Source: JBGAJN01 sp044224905 (GTDB taxonomy: Bacteria > Verrucomicrobiota > Verrucomicrobiia > Limisphaerales > JBGAJN01). From it: a stretch of 64,000 nt of DNA. Each line of letters starts with the position of its first letter. Position 1 is the first letter of the stretch. Location: positions 1,860,001 through 1,924,000 of the forward strand of contig JBGAJN010000001.1 of NCBI GenBank assembly GCA_044224905.1, given 5' to 3'. Position numbers and translations under genes: made by a program. The notes beneath the pieces were generated by a model. It was not told the origin of the DNA. It worked only from the letters and a program-made list of their open reading frames with translations, and did not search any database. Below are positions 42,735 through 51,842 of this stretch, piece after piece.

Positions 42735-43880
42735 TTAAACGATCTCTTCCACAAAGAAGGCGCAGTAGAAGAACGCCTTGTCCTTGGCGTGGAGTGAGCG
42801 GCTCAACTCGTCGAGCGATCGCAAACGATCGGCCATGAACTCCGGACGGTGCCGGTCAGCAAGCGTGTTCCAATACGCCAATCGCGCGCCGCTGTGACCG
42901 GAACGGATGAGTTGTTCGAGGAGGTGATGATAATTTTCCTCCGAGATGTATTCGAAGATGTCGCTGAGGTTGAATGCGCCGAAGGTTTTGGGTTCCACGC
43001 TGTCGAGATAACCCTCCAGTGGCTCGCAGCGCCACTCGAGGCGGTCGAGGTTTTCGCGGATCGATTGAAAGTTTTCTGGTCGCAGCGCGAAGGGCAGGGC
43101 GGTGGTGTGCTGACCGGTGAGGATCCATTGCAGATAGGGATTCTCGGCGGGATTGAGCGCGGTGAGCGCGTGGCGTCCGCGTTTCAAGATGCGTTCAGCC
43201 ACGCTGCCTTCAACATAGCGGAAGAAGCTCGGATCGCGCCCCATTCGGCCCATGACGAAGCGCGAAAAGAAAATCCGGAACATCAACTGCCATCGCCACG
43301 TGTCCCATTCCTCATTGTAATATGCTTCGCGTTCCTCGCGTGTTCCGCCGCGCAGGAGTCGTTCGACAAGCTTGCGTGAATGAACCAGCGGAAGCACGCG
43401 ATTGCGGAACGTGGCGAAGTAACGTTCGAACTTCCCCGCTCCACCGATGCCGTGGGCAATTTCCGTCGCGTGCGCGTCCCAGAATCCGCGCACTGGACTG
43501 GAGAGTTGGCTGCGGCAGCGCCGATAAAGCGCTGGCCGGCGCTGGCTCGGCCGCGAGCCAATGAGTTCGAGCAACTCAGTGTGCTCGAGTTCGCGATACG
43601 CGGCCACGCGCAGTTCGAGGCACGCGAGTTGACTCGGATTCAGGTCAATCACGATCACGCGTTCGGGACGACGAGTCAGCAGCGACAACGCGTTGTCGCC
43701 GGCGGAGCCGATCGAAAGACAGACGTCGCCAGGTTGCACGTTCAGCGCTTCGAGCAAGACATCGGCGTCCTCCCAGCACTGCGCGTAACGGATCTGGGAG
43801 AAATCCGCACGCGTGGCCGCCTCGCTGCGAGGAGGCGGCCCCGTCGACGAGGCTTCTGCGGAAGCGACGAAGGTGCTCAT
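42735..43880 (-). CDS. DUF3419/BtaA-like 3-amino-3-carboxypropyl transferase
   Basis: A 381-residue SAM-dependent enzyme of the DUF3419 family. Family signatures: IRYAQCWEDADVLLEAL, the SAM-site SIGSAGDNALSLLTRRP plus VIVIDLNPSQLACLELR, RVLPLVHSRKLV, WRWQLMFRIFFSRFVMGRMGRDPSFFRYV, NPYLQWIL, NLSDIFEYISEENYHHLL and RLAYWN. In this family BtaA moves the 3-amino-3-carboxypropyl group of SAM to diacylglycerol, the first step of betaine lipids. The partner N-methyltransferase BtaB is not seen in this window. Inside this cluster it may decorate an alcohol or lipid with a homoserine-like group. The ATG at 43880 was chosen; an earlier TTG would overlap the NTF2-like gene. Family assignment is strong; substrate is inferred. 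Confidence 0.85.
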   Translation of the reverse strand: MSTFVASAEASSTGPPPRSEAATRADFSQIRYAQCWEDADVLLEALNVQPGDVCLSIGSAGDNALSLLTRRPERVIVIDLNPSQLACLELRVAAYRELEHTELLELIGSRPSQRRPALYRRCRSQLSSPVRGFWDAHATEIAHGIGGAGKFERYFATFRNRVLPLVHSRKLVERLLRGGTREEREAYYNEEWDTWRWQLMFRIFFSRFVMGRMGRDPSFFRYVEGSVAERILKRGRHALTALNPAENPYLQWILTGQHTTALPFALRPENFQSIRENLDRLEWRCEPLEGYLDSVEPKTFGAFNLSDIFEYISEENYHHLLEQLIRSGHSGARLAYWNTLADRHRPEFMADRLRSLDELSRSLHAKDKAFFYCAFFVEEIV

Positions 43881-43908
43881 AGAAAGGTTCGCTGAAGCGC
43901 CGAGAGAA

Positions 43909-44487
43909 TTACGCTTTCTTCCGTTTACCGAGCAGTAATCCGACAATCAGTCCGGCTGCCAACGCGGCGCCGGCGGCGAGATAGAGTCCGCTCTTGGCGG
44001 CGTTGAGCAACGGGTTATCGAGCACGTTCATGGAAACGTGGTAGGTCGCGAGCAGCCATTTGCCGTCCTCCTTTACCAGCGTCGCGGTCCAGCGGCTCTT
44101 CAACTCAAAATCTTTTCCGAGCAACTTGTAGTTCGCGATGGTCTGTCCGAACGACACGCCGGTGGTGCCGCCGTGAATGATCGTGAGCTCATCGGGCGTA
44201 GGCGGAACCTTGTAGCCCTTGAACGTGTCTTTGCCCATGCGGTTGAAAAACTCGCGGAGTCCTTGGTGGCCGCGGCACACGTCGCTGTTCTGCCAGGTGA
44301 TGACCACGTTGGTGTGCACGTTGCGAATCACGCCATCGAAATCGCCTTTGGTAATCGCGTCGATCACTTGGGTACGCAAGGCGCGCAATTCGTTGTGGGC
44401 CGGGTCCTCCGCGGCGCTGGCCTGCTGCCACAAAGTTCCGCACGCGAGCCATCCGCACACCATCAGCAATACTGTCTGTTTCTTCAT
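43909..44487 (-). CDS. Membrane-anchored NTF2/SnoaL-like protein
   Basis: A 192-residue exported protein. A signal peptide (MKKQTVLLMVCGWLACGTLWQQASA), an NTF2-like cone domain at ~30-150 (EDPAHNELRALRTQVIDAITKGDFDGVIRNVHTNVVITWQNSDVCRG...FGQTIANYKLLGKDFELKSRWTATLVKEDGKWLLATYHVSMNV) and a C-terminal membrane anchor (LYLAAGAALAAGLIVGLLLG) ending in KRKKA. NTF2-like proteins can be catalytic (SnoaL, isomerases) or merely binding. AAAGGAC seven bases upstream supports the ATG. It sits between the second dikinase and DUF3419 genes, so its job is probably linked to the cluster product at the membrane, perhaps a cyclase-like or carrier function; this is inference. Confidence 0.75.
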   Translation of the reverse strand: MKKQTVLLMVCGWLACGTLWQQASAAEDPAHNELRALRTQVIDAITKGDFDGVIRNVHTNVVITWQNSDVCRGHQGLREFFNRMGKDTFKGYKVPPTPDELTIIHGGTTGVSFGQTIANYKLLGKDFELKSRWTATLVKEDGKWLLATYHVSMNVLDNPLLNAAKSGLYLAAGAALAAGLIVGLLLGKRKKA

Positions 44488-44519
44488 GTGTCCTTTCTGT
44501 GGACCGGAGTCCACCGTTG

Positions 44520-46679
44520 TTATGGGTTAACTGCTTTCACTGCGACCGTTGTTTCCGCCGACGTCGGCAAATCTTCGAGCTCAACAAATCCTTCGCCACC
44601 GTGAACCACGATGGGCGCGCCGTTCGGAATTCGCGCTGTGGCCTCCGGCACGCCGAGCACCGCAGGAATCCCGTATTCGCGACAGATGACCGCGGCGTGC
44701 GACAGCAGTCCGCCGGTTTCCGTCACGACGCCCGCCACGCGATCAAGCACCGGTGTCCACCCCGGGTCGGTGAAGGGACAGACCAGAATGGTCCCGCGCT
44801 CCACATGCATGGCCTCTTCGATGTTACGGGCAATTCGCGCGGTCCCACGGATAGTCCCGCGGCTCGCGCCGATTCCGCGCAACGCGCCATGCACCGGACC
44901 GGCATCGAATTGGAAACGCGAGCCAATTTCGTTCGGCGCTTTGAAATTCCGGAAGCTTTCGTAGCGCTCGCGTTCTCGGGCAATGTTCGATCGGTCGTCC
45001 GCAATAATCTCCTGAAAGCTCATGAAGAAAATGTCATCCCCGAGACCGCGCCGTTTTGCGATCGCGAGCACGTAACGGCGGATCAAGTGATACATGCGGC
45101 TGGAGAGGTCGCGCATCTCTTCGCGGAGCCAGAGGAAATGCCGCAGGCGATCCAGCTTGCGCGTGAAGCTGCGTCGCCTGTGCCACGGCAATTTCGCCAA
45201 TGCCTCGGTGCGCGCGGCCTCGTAAGCCGGGCGCGGGTCGCTGCCGGCGGAACTCGCGTGTTGTTGCAACAACGCTTCGACCCATTCGCGATCTTCATCC
45301 CATCGCGGCGCACGAATGTCCAACTCGCGGCGACTGCGGTGAGCAAACTTCTCCAGCAACGGCGCGACGTTCGTGTCGCCGCGTGCGGCCATCTCGCGGA
45401 GCACGCGGGTCGGATCCAGGTGCTTCATCGCGGGTAACGCCGAGACAAGCGCGGGATAATCCGCGTCGGGAAACGATTCCATGAACGCGAGCTTCGCCAG
45501 CGACGCGCAGTAGATCGTGCGAAAATAGTTCGTCTCGGTGATCCGGTAGTCGGCTTCGATTAATTCGCGGAAAGCCGAATCGAGATCATCGGGCAGCGGA
45601 TCGTGTTTACGAAGCAACGCCTCGAAACCGCCGGCGAGAAATGCGCGATCGAAACGATCCTGTTGTTTCCAGATCGCAGGAATCGCCAAGACGGTGGGTA
45701 ATGAGCGCACGATCCCAGCGATTGTCACGGGAGTGGAAATGCCGTCGCCCTCGTAACTGCTCTGTACGTTCAGGTCGCGATCGAACTCGCGCTCGACGAA
45801 GCCAGGGAGCTTGGCGAGGCATTGCTTCACCGCGCCAAGATTCCAATAGGGCCGCCCGAAGAACATTCGCCCCGCTTGAAAATCGCCGTCGAGCAACTTG
45901 ATCTCGCGCAGGAAACCTTTGAGCGACGCCTCCCAGATGAAGTCGTAGAGCGACCACATCAACGGCGTGCAAACATCGCACGACACACCGCCGTCGCGGA
46001 AGTCGGCGTTTGTCCACTCGCCGGTGCCAGGGGCGAAATTGATTCGTGTGATCGGACGCGATTGGAGGATGTAAAGAACTCCGTTCTCGATGGCGAATTC
46101 GATGTCCTGTGGTGCCCCGAAGTGGCGTTGGATCGCGCGGGCAACCCGTTCGATCTCTCCGCTGTATTTTTGCAGCAACGGGTGACTCGCCGGCAGCGCT
46201 GGTTTGCGCCCAGCGAGCAGTTCGTCCGACAGGCCTTCGCAAGCTTCGATCGCCACTTCCTCTGCACCGGTCGCGGGATTCACCGTGAACGCGACGCCGG
46301 CGAGTTCCGGTTGGATCATGCGCTGCACGATCACGCCCATCGTCAGCGACTTCGGATCAATGTGATTCTTGCGACAATACTCGGCGACGGACGGCGCGTG
46401 AACGGATGCCTCGCATTGCCGCATCGCCGCTTCAACCTCCGTCACGGTGTGCAGGTTGAGAAAGCTGCGGAACTGTCCGGCGAACGAAACCTCGCGTCCA
46501 TCTTCCGCCGACGCCGACGAGCGGACTGCCAGCGGCGTGCCGAGTATCTCAATCGCCTTGGCGATGTCGGGTGGCGAACACAGGAAGTCGGGCACGCGGA
46601 AGCCGGCGAGTTGCAACGCGACGAGTTGCTTCGCCTTGCCGCCAATGATGCCGTGCGATTGTTCAACGGCCGACGGCAT
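44520..46679 (-). CDS. Rifampin-phosphotransferase-like dikinase, paralogue 2
   Basis: A 719-residue PEP-synthase/pyruvate-phosphate-dikinase family protein. The N-terminal ATP-grasp domain has AVRSSASAEDGREVSFAGQF, IVQRMIQPELAGVAFTVNPATG and ILQSRPIT; a central region (~230-580) is not recognised; the C-terminal swivelling domain has the phospho-histidine His661 in TGGLLSHAAVICREYGIPAVLG. The PEP-binding C-terminal barrel is absent, as in rifampin phosphotransferase, so the enzyme likely transfers a phosphoryl group from ATP (giving AMP) to a small molecule held by the central domain. A strong GGGAGGTGG precedes the ATG. It overlaps the aminotransferase-reductase gene by 17 nt. It differs from its cluster paralogue mainly in the central region. 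Confidence 0.82.
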   Translation of the reverse strand: MPSAVEQSHGIIGGKAKQLVALQLAGFRVPDFLCSPPDIAKAIEILGTPLAVRSSASAEDGREVSFAGQFRSFLNLHTVTEVEAAMRQCEASVHAPSVAEYCRKNHIDPKSLTMGVIVQRMIQPELAGVAFTVNPATGAEEVAIEACEGLSDELLAGRKPALPASHPLLQKYSGEIERVARAIQRHFGAPQDIEFAIENGVLYILQSRPITRINFAPGTGEWTNADFRDGGVSCDVCTPLMWSLYDFIWEASLKGFLREIKLLDGDFQAGRMFFGRPYWNLGAVKQCLAKLPGFVEREFDRDLNVQSSYEGDGISTPVTIAGIVRSLPTVLAIPAIWKQQDRFDRAFLAGGFEALLRKHDPLPDDLDSAFRELIEADYRITETNYFRTIYCASLAKLAFMESFPDADYPALVSALPAMKHLDPTRVLREMAARGDTNVAPLLEKFAHRSRRELDIRAPRWDEDREWVEALLQQHASSAGSDPRPAYEAARTEALAKLPWHRRRSFTRKLDRLRHFLWLREEMRDLSSRMYHLIRRYVLAIAKRRGLGDDIFFMSFQEIIADDRSNIARERERYESFRNFKAPNEIGSRFQFDAGPVHGALRGIGASRGTIRGTARIARNIEEAMHVERGTILVCPFTDPGWTPVLDRVAGVVTETGGLLSHAAVICREYGIPAVLGVPEATARIPNGAPIVVHGGEGFVELEDLPTSAETTVAVKAVNP

Positions 46680-49179
46680 ACGCCACCTCCCTTCGTTCAC
46701 TTCCGAGCACGCACGCGCGCTTGTAGTCGGCCAGTTTGAATCCGTGGCGCGCCGCCATCGCGTTGACACGTGCGACGTGTTCGGCGCTCAGCGAGCCTGT
46801 GAAGGTTGTGTCGTGGATGCCTTCGAGACCGAGCAACATGGCTTCCGCCATGCAGCCGTAAGTCTGGCCGGCGGGCAACGGGAATCCCACGATCTCAAGA
46901 TCCTCACCGAACGGCAGCGAGACAATCCCGCCCTTAATCAGGAGCAGATCAGGCCGCACTCCAGCAACGCCAGCGGGCAAACTGGCGGGCACCGAAAGAT
47001 CGCAAACGATTGCGCCGGGCTTGAAACATTCGGCCGTGAGCGGTGCATCGATTGCATTGAGCGCGGCCACTACAACGTCGCCTTCGCTGAGCGCAGCGAG
47101 ATCGATGGTCGCGGCGGTATTGGGAAGTTTGCTGGCGAATGTTTGCAACCGCTGTTGCGAGCCGAGCTTGCTGCTGCCCACAAGAATTGTCCTTCGGTAA
47201 TGCGGCGCGAGAAGTTCCGCGCAAGTGCGGCCGATGTTCCCCGCCGCGCCCGCCACGACGAGCACGGAGTCCGAGGCGGAGCGAAGCGTTTCCCGATGTG
47301 CGCGTTCAAGCGCTTGAACGGCGAGTGCGACTGCGAAGCTGTTGCCCGTCGTTACACCCATCCCGCGCGGCGCGATTCGGGTGCCGTTGAGTGTTACGAT
47401 GGAGGTGTATTGACCGAGCGAAACCGTCTGGCAACCGAGCGTGCGCGCGAAGTCGACGCCTTGCTGGACGAGCGCTTGCGGGAGCGCGAGGCGCCATGCC
47501 TCGAGTTGTTGTTTCACCCAACGCGACGTGAAGGGCAACAGGATCGGATAAACGCGGACCGTGCTGCCGGTGAGTGAGCGCACGTCGGTCGCGCCCATGG
47601 CGATCGGTGCGACGCGGGAAACGAAATGAGCAAGGTAGGCTTCGCGTTCTGCAAATGACATCTCCGCGAACGCCGGCTCCAACGACACAAAATCATCTGC
47701 ATCGACCAAGTGACAGAGCCAGCCGACTTTTGCCGGAGGCGCTTGCCGGTGACGAATCTGGAATTGGGCTTCGTTGTAGGCGGCGAATTTCCCATCGGAG
47801 CGCGCGGATTTGCCAGGCAGCGGCTCCGTTGGAGGCCAAGCGATGAAAAATCGCGTGAGGTTCAACGCGTCGCCGCGGGCGAGTCGCGCGCAAACGTCGT
47901 CCACGGCGGCGAGAAAGCGGTCGATCTCCGCTTCGTCGATGAGCGCCGATGGTTCCAGACGCAATGTGAAGCGATCGCTCAACGTGGGTGCGACACGGAT
48001 GCGATGGACGTTGAGCAGATAGCCGGTGATGACGTAGGCGAGATCTTCCTGCGAGTTGAGGAACCGCAGCAGAAAACTCGACGAGTGTGGCAGGCGGGCG
48101 AACTCCACGGCAATCATCAGGCCTCGTCCGCGGACATCGGCGATGATGTCGGGAAATCTCGCGGCCAAGTGACGCAGGCCGGCGAGCAGTCGTTCGCCTT
48201 TGTCGCGGCAGGCTGCCAGAATGGAGTCATCGATCAGTGTCAACGTCTTGAGCGCGAGGGCGCAGGAAAAATCATCCTCGGCAAACGTGCTCGTGTGTTT
48301 CAGATCGAACTCGTCCTGGTAGCGCTCGCGCCGAATTAGCAGTGCGGAAATCTTGGCGAGTCCGCCGCCCAACGCTTTCGAGAGGATAATGTAATCAGGT
48401 TGAACGCCGAGACGTTTGCTCGCGAGAAACTCGCCGGTGCGACCGAGGCCGGTCTGGCATTCGTCCGCGATCAATGGTACGTCGCGTTGCTTGCACAGTT
48501 CCGCGGCGCGTTGAGCGAAGGCCGGATCGATGGGGCGAATGCCGCCTTCACCGAGAATCGGTTCGAAGATGAAGCCGGCGAGATCGCTGGCTTGCGCAAA
48601 GGCGGACTCCAGTTGAGCGATGTCGTTGGCCGCGACGCGTAGAACTTTAAGGCCGGATAGCTCGAAGGGGTCGCGATACTGCGCATTGGCCGTGAGTTGC
48701 AACGCGCCGAGAGTTTTGCCGTGGAAGGCGCGCTCGATGGCGATGAATGTGCGCGAGCCCGTTTCCAGCATGGCGTGTTTCATTGCGGCCTCGACGGCTT
48801 CGGCGCCGGAGTTGCCAAAGACGACGCAGTAATCGCCGTGCGCGCGGTGCGAAAGTTCACGGGCCAGTTGCGTTGCGGAGTCGCGACGAGAGCCTTGGGA
48901 GTGAATCGGACGTCCGCTGGAGAGCAACCGTTGCGCTTCCGACACGAGAGCGGGATGCGAGTGTCCGAGCAACAAAGAGCCGTAGCCGCCAACGAGGTCC
49001 AGCACTTCGATTTCCCGCCCCGCGTGATCGCGGTAGTAAAGGTGGTCGCCCGCGCCGCGCTCGTAGGAGACATCGAGGCGCAACGTGTGAAGAAGTTGTT
49101 GGAGACGCGGCTTGAAATGACCCGCTTCCGTTTCGGCAGTGCACGGCGTTTTCAATTTGGCGTCAACGTTGTACTTCAT
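46663..49179 (-). CDS. Class III aminotransferase fused to acyl-ACP-reductase-like domain
   Basis: An 838-residue bifunctional enzyme. Residues ~1-440 form a PLP class III aminotransferase: GNSGAEAVEAAMK, FIFEPILGEGG, IADECQTGLGRTG, and the Schiff-base Lys268 in LSKALGGG. Residues ~490-838 resemble cyanobacterial long-chain acyl-ACP reductase (AAR): GWLCHL, SLGQYTSI, VTTGNSFA, the NADPH loop GAAGNIGR, and YGCMAEAMLLGLEG with the AAR catalytic cysteine conserved as Cys776, then a HGFKLADYK end. The expected chain is acyl thioester to aldehyde (reductase), then to amine (aminotransferase), giving a fatty amine in one polypeptide. The ATG overlaps the upstream dikinase stop by 4 nt. Domain identities are strong; that the two act in series is inferred. 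I know of no characterised example of this pair. Confidence 0.85.
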   Translation of the reverse strand: MKYNVDAKLKTPCTAETEAGHFKPRLQQLLHTLRLDVSYERGAGDHLYYRDHAGREIEVLDLVGGYGSLLLGHSHPALVSEAQRLLSSGRPIHSQGSRRDSATQLARELSHRAHGDYCVVFGNSGAEAVEAAMKHAMLETGSRTFIAIERAFHGKTLGALQLTANAQYRDPFELSGLKVLRVAANDIAQLESAFAQASDLAGFIFEPILGEGGIRPIDPAFAQRAAELCKQRDVPLIADECQTGLGRTGEFLASKRLGVQPDYIILSKALGGGLAKISALLIRRERYQDEFDLKHTSTFAEDDFSCALALKTLTLIDDSILAACRDKGERLLAGLRHLAARFPDIIADVRGRGLMIAVEFARLPHSSSFLLRFLNSQEDLAYVITGYLLNVHRIRVAPTLSDRFTLRLEPSALIDEAEIDRFLAAVDDVCARLARGDALNLTRFFIAWPPTEPLPGKSARSDGKFAAYNEAQFQIRHRQAPPAKVGWLCHLVDADDFVSLEPAFAEMSFAEREAYLAHFVSRVAPIAMGATDVRSLTGSTVRVYPILLPFTSRWVKQQLEAWRLALPQALVQQGVDFARTLGCQTVSLGQYTSIVTLNGTRIAPRGMGVTTGNSFAVALAVQALERAHRETLRSASDSVLVVAGAAGNIGRTCAELLAPHYRRTILVGSSKLGSQQRLQTFASKLPNTAATIDLAALSEGDVVVAALNAIDAPLTAECFKPGAIVCDLSVPASLPAGVAGVRPDLLLIKGGIVSLPFGEDLEIVGFPLPAGQTYGCMAEAMLLGLEGIHDTTFTGSLSAEHVARVNAMAARHGFKLADYKRACVLGSERREVAYAVGR

Positions 49180-51842
49180 GACGCGACAGGAGTTAATTCA
49201 GTGGTGGCGGCGCGCGTCGGCAATTGGATCAACGATGCCGCGATTGCGGATGGCGTTTCCGGAGGTGCAATGCGTCGTACGAGGCCAGTGCTGCCGTCAA
49301 ATTCGACTTGGTCGCCGTCATTCAACCAGGACATCAGGCCCTCGATCGAAACGATGGCGGGAATGCGCATTTCCCGCGCGACGATGGCGGAGTGCGACAG
49401 CAGGCTGCCGCGTTCGACGAGCAAACCGGCCGCTGCGGGGAACAACATGATCCAGCCGGGATCGGTGCGCTCGGCAACGAGGATTTCTCCCTGGTGGATC
49501 ACCGCGTTGCGCGGATCGGCGATTTTTCGAACGCGTCCGCGGACCGCTCCCGGACAGCAACCGATGCCGTTGCGATGTTCGACATTGTCAGCGGGAGCCG
49601 TCGTCGGAGTGCTGGTCCAGCGGGAGGAGCGATTCACGACGCCGTACGTAATGAAGCGATTGGGTGGCGCCGGTGTTGAGTGGTATTCTGAAAACTCTGA
49701 CTGCCGCTGCGTGACGAGTGTCTTCAAGTTCGTTCGAAAAGTTCCGGCGACAAAGCCAAGCACCTCGTCAACTTCCAGGAAGAACACATCGCGCGGTTCT
49801 GCCAAGTGACCCGTCGCGTGCAGGCGTCGGCCCAGTTCGACGAAGACCCGCCGCACGCGACCGAACAGGCGGGTGCGTTCGAAGCGCAGGTTCTCGCGAT
49901 CGCGCACGCGCGCGCGGGCGTGGTGGAGAATCCAGTAAAAGATCCGGCGGCGCATCGCGTGGTCGGCGAGAGATCGATCTACTCGTGCTTCGGCGTTGTG
50001 CCGAACGTCGACGCTGCGGTTCGCTGAAGTGGTTTCCGCGTGGGAGGTGGTACGCGTGGCGAGTTGCCCGATCGATCGCAACAGCACCATCGGATCGTCG
50101 TGGAGAGTCGCGCTTTCGAGCTTGAGCTCGCTTAAGCAACGGTCGCCGAACTTGGCAAGATACTCCGAATAGGAGGCCTTGAACTCTGGCGCCGTTTCCA
50201 TCGCGGAATTAATTTCGGGCAGCGAACCTTCACACAGCCGCTTGGCGAGGGCTGGATGCGTCGATGCGACGGCGGCCATTTGACAAATGCGTTCAGCGGG
50301 TTCGGCGCTGATCATGCCGCCCTCGCCGCACAGGAGATCGTTCTGCAAAGTGCCTTCGGTGTCGCCAATCCATTTGGCCGTGAGCCGTCGCAGCACTCCG
50401 TAAAAAATCATCGCGAAGAAATCATTCAGCAGCGGCGCATCCCAACGCGTGAGAAGTTTTCGCTCGAGCGCGAGGAAGTAGGTGGACAATTCCTCGGCCG
50501 TCATCGCTTCCAACGGGCGCGAGGGCGGCGCGAGCGCTTCATCGAGGCGTCGGTAAAATCGCCGAATCTTTCGAGGAAGCAGGAAGTGATTGGCTAGGAG
50601 TGCCGCCAGACTGAAAGAAACGTCGAGGCCGTCCTTCACGCGCGCGGTGAAGCTGGCGTTGCCCAGTTCGGCGAGGATTTCCGGCGGCAACTCTTCCTTC
50701 ACGCCCATCATCTGTTCCATGAAACGGCGATTGAGAGCGAATCCCGGCAGCAGCGCGAGAACGCGGTACCAGTTCAGGAGGTTGTAGTAAACCCGACCAT
50801 GAATCAGCCCGAGCATGTTGCGGAACGTTTGCTCGTGCGCTGTGATCTTGGACTTGGGCACAGCAAGCATCTGGCAGAATTGTCGGTAGACGCCGGTGTA
50901 AGCACGCTTTGCGAACGAGAACGTCAGCGGCAAAGTCACACCGGAATAGCTTTCGATGATATTGCTGTTGTCCCAGATGTTCAGCTCGCCCCGATTTGCC
51001 AGCGAAGTGATCGGACGCGACTGCAAAAGGAAGAGGCGATCGCCTTCGAATGCCCACTCGATATCCTGTGGTTGGCCAAATATCTTGCCGACGCGGCGCA
51101 CCAGCGTCGCAACTTCCCGGACCTGTGTGTCGGTGAGTGTGGATTGCTGAACGCGAGTTGATTCGCCTTTCGATTGCTGGCGCAGCAAGATTTTCCCCGA
51201 GGTCGAAACCTGCCAAGTGTCGGCGTCGCGTTCGCCGTTTACCAGGGTAGTGCCGAGTCCGCGCACTGCGGAAATCACGGCAATGTCCGTTCGTCCGGAA
51301 ATCGGGTCGGCCCCAAATGCCACACCAGCAGTGTCCACGTTGACCATCCGCTGAATCAGAACTGCGGGCGGACGTTGCGCGTCCGTGATGTAGTGCTGCG
51401 TGCGATAGGCAAGGACGCGTTCACTGAAAGCGGATCGCCACACAGCGGCAACTTTTTCAGGCACGGCCGCCAGCGGAACGGACAAGAAGCTGTCCAGTTG
51501 TCCGGCGAACGAGTGCTCGCGACCGTCTTCATTGAGTGCTGACGAACGGACGGCGACGGGTTCACTCGCCGGGCACAGCTTTGCGAGGGCTTCGTTCAAC
51601 TCCGGGATTACGGTGGGTGCGACCACAGGGCAGGGGAGCGCTTTTGGAATCGTCCGTGACGCGGCTCGCTCTCCGAACAAGTGGCGCTCCGCTTCCGGAA
51701 CACTTGCTTCAAAAGCGGCGGGTAGAATGACAAACCAATCCGGAATTAAGAATCCCTTGTCGTGGAGCGCTGCGAGCGCGCCGGCCTTTCCGCCAAGGTG
51801 ATGAGGTGCTCCATTTTCGCGGGGTTGGAAAATAAAACTCAT
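49176..51842 (-). CDS. Rifampin-phosphotransferase-like dikinase, paralogue 1
   Basis: An 888-residue PEP-synthase-like protein. N-terminal ATP-grasp: HLGGKAGALAALHDKG, AVRSSALNEDGREHSFAGQL, LIQRMVNVDTAGVAFGADPISGR, IEWAFEGDRLFLLQSRPIT. The long central part (~330-760) has ESYSGVTLPLTFSFAK and other alpha-helical sequence and should hold the acceptor. The swivelling domain carries phospho-His817 in RGSLLSHSAIVAREMRIPAIV. There is no PEP-binding barrel. The frame extends 74 codons further upstream within UbiA, but ATG 51842 overlaps the UbiA stop as ATGA and follows GGAGGGA, so it is the start. As the first of two diverged paralogues in one operon, it may phosphorylate a different hydroxyl, acid or ether precursor than its sister. 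Confidence 0.82.
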   Translation of the reverse strand: MSFIFQPRENGAPHHLGGKAGALAALHDKGFLIPDWFVILPAAFEASVPEAERHLFGERAASRTIPKALPCPVVAPTVIPELNEALAKLCPASEPVAVRSSALNEDGREHSFAGQLDSFLSVPLAAVPEKVAAVWRSAFSERVLAYRTQHYITDAQRPPAVLIQRMVNVDTAGVAFGADPISGRTDIAVISAVRGLGTTLVNGERDADTWQVSTSGKILLRQQSKGESTRVQQSTLTDTQVREVATLVRRVGKIFGQPQDIEWAFEGDRLFLLQSRPITSLANRGELNIWDNSNIIESYSGVTLPLTFSFAKRAYTGVYRQFCQMLAVPKSKITAHEQTFRNMLGLIHGRVYYNLLNWYRVLALLPGFALNRRFMEQMMGVKEELPPEILAELGNASFTARVKDGLDVSFSLAALLANHFLLPRKIRRFYRRLDEALAPPSRPLEAMTAEELSTYFLALERKLLTRWDAPLLNDFFAMIFYGVLRRLTAKWIGDTEGTLQNDLLCGEGGMISAEPAERICQMAAVASTHPALAKRLCEGSLPEINSAMETAPEFKASYSEYLAKFGDRCLSELKLESATLHDDPMVLLRSIGQLATRTTSHAETTSANRSVDVRHNAEARVDRSLADHAMRRRIFYWILHHARARVRDRENLRFERTRLFGRVRRVFVELGRRLHATGHLAEPRDVFFLEVDEVLGFVAGTFRTNLKTLVTQRQSEFSEYHSTPAPPNRFITYGVVNRSSRWTSTPTTAPADNVEHRNGIGCCPGAVRGRVRKIADPRNAVIHQGEILVAERTDPGWIMLFPAAAGLLVERGSLLSHSAIVAREMRIPAIVSIEGLMSWLNDGDQVEFDGSTGLVRRIAPPETPSAIAASLIQLPTRAATTELTPVAS

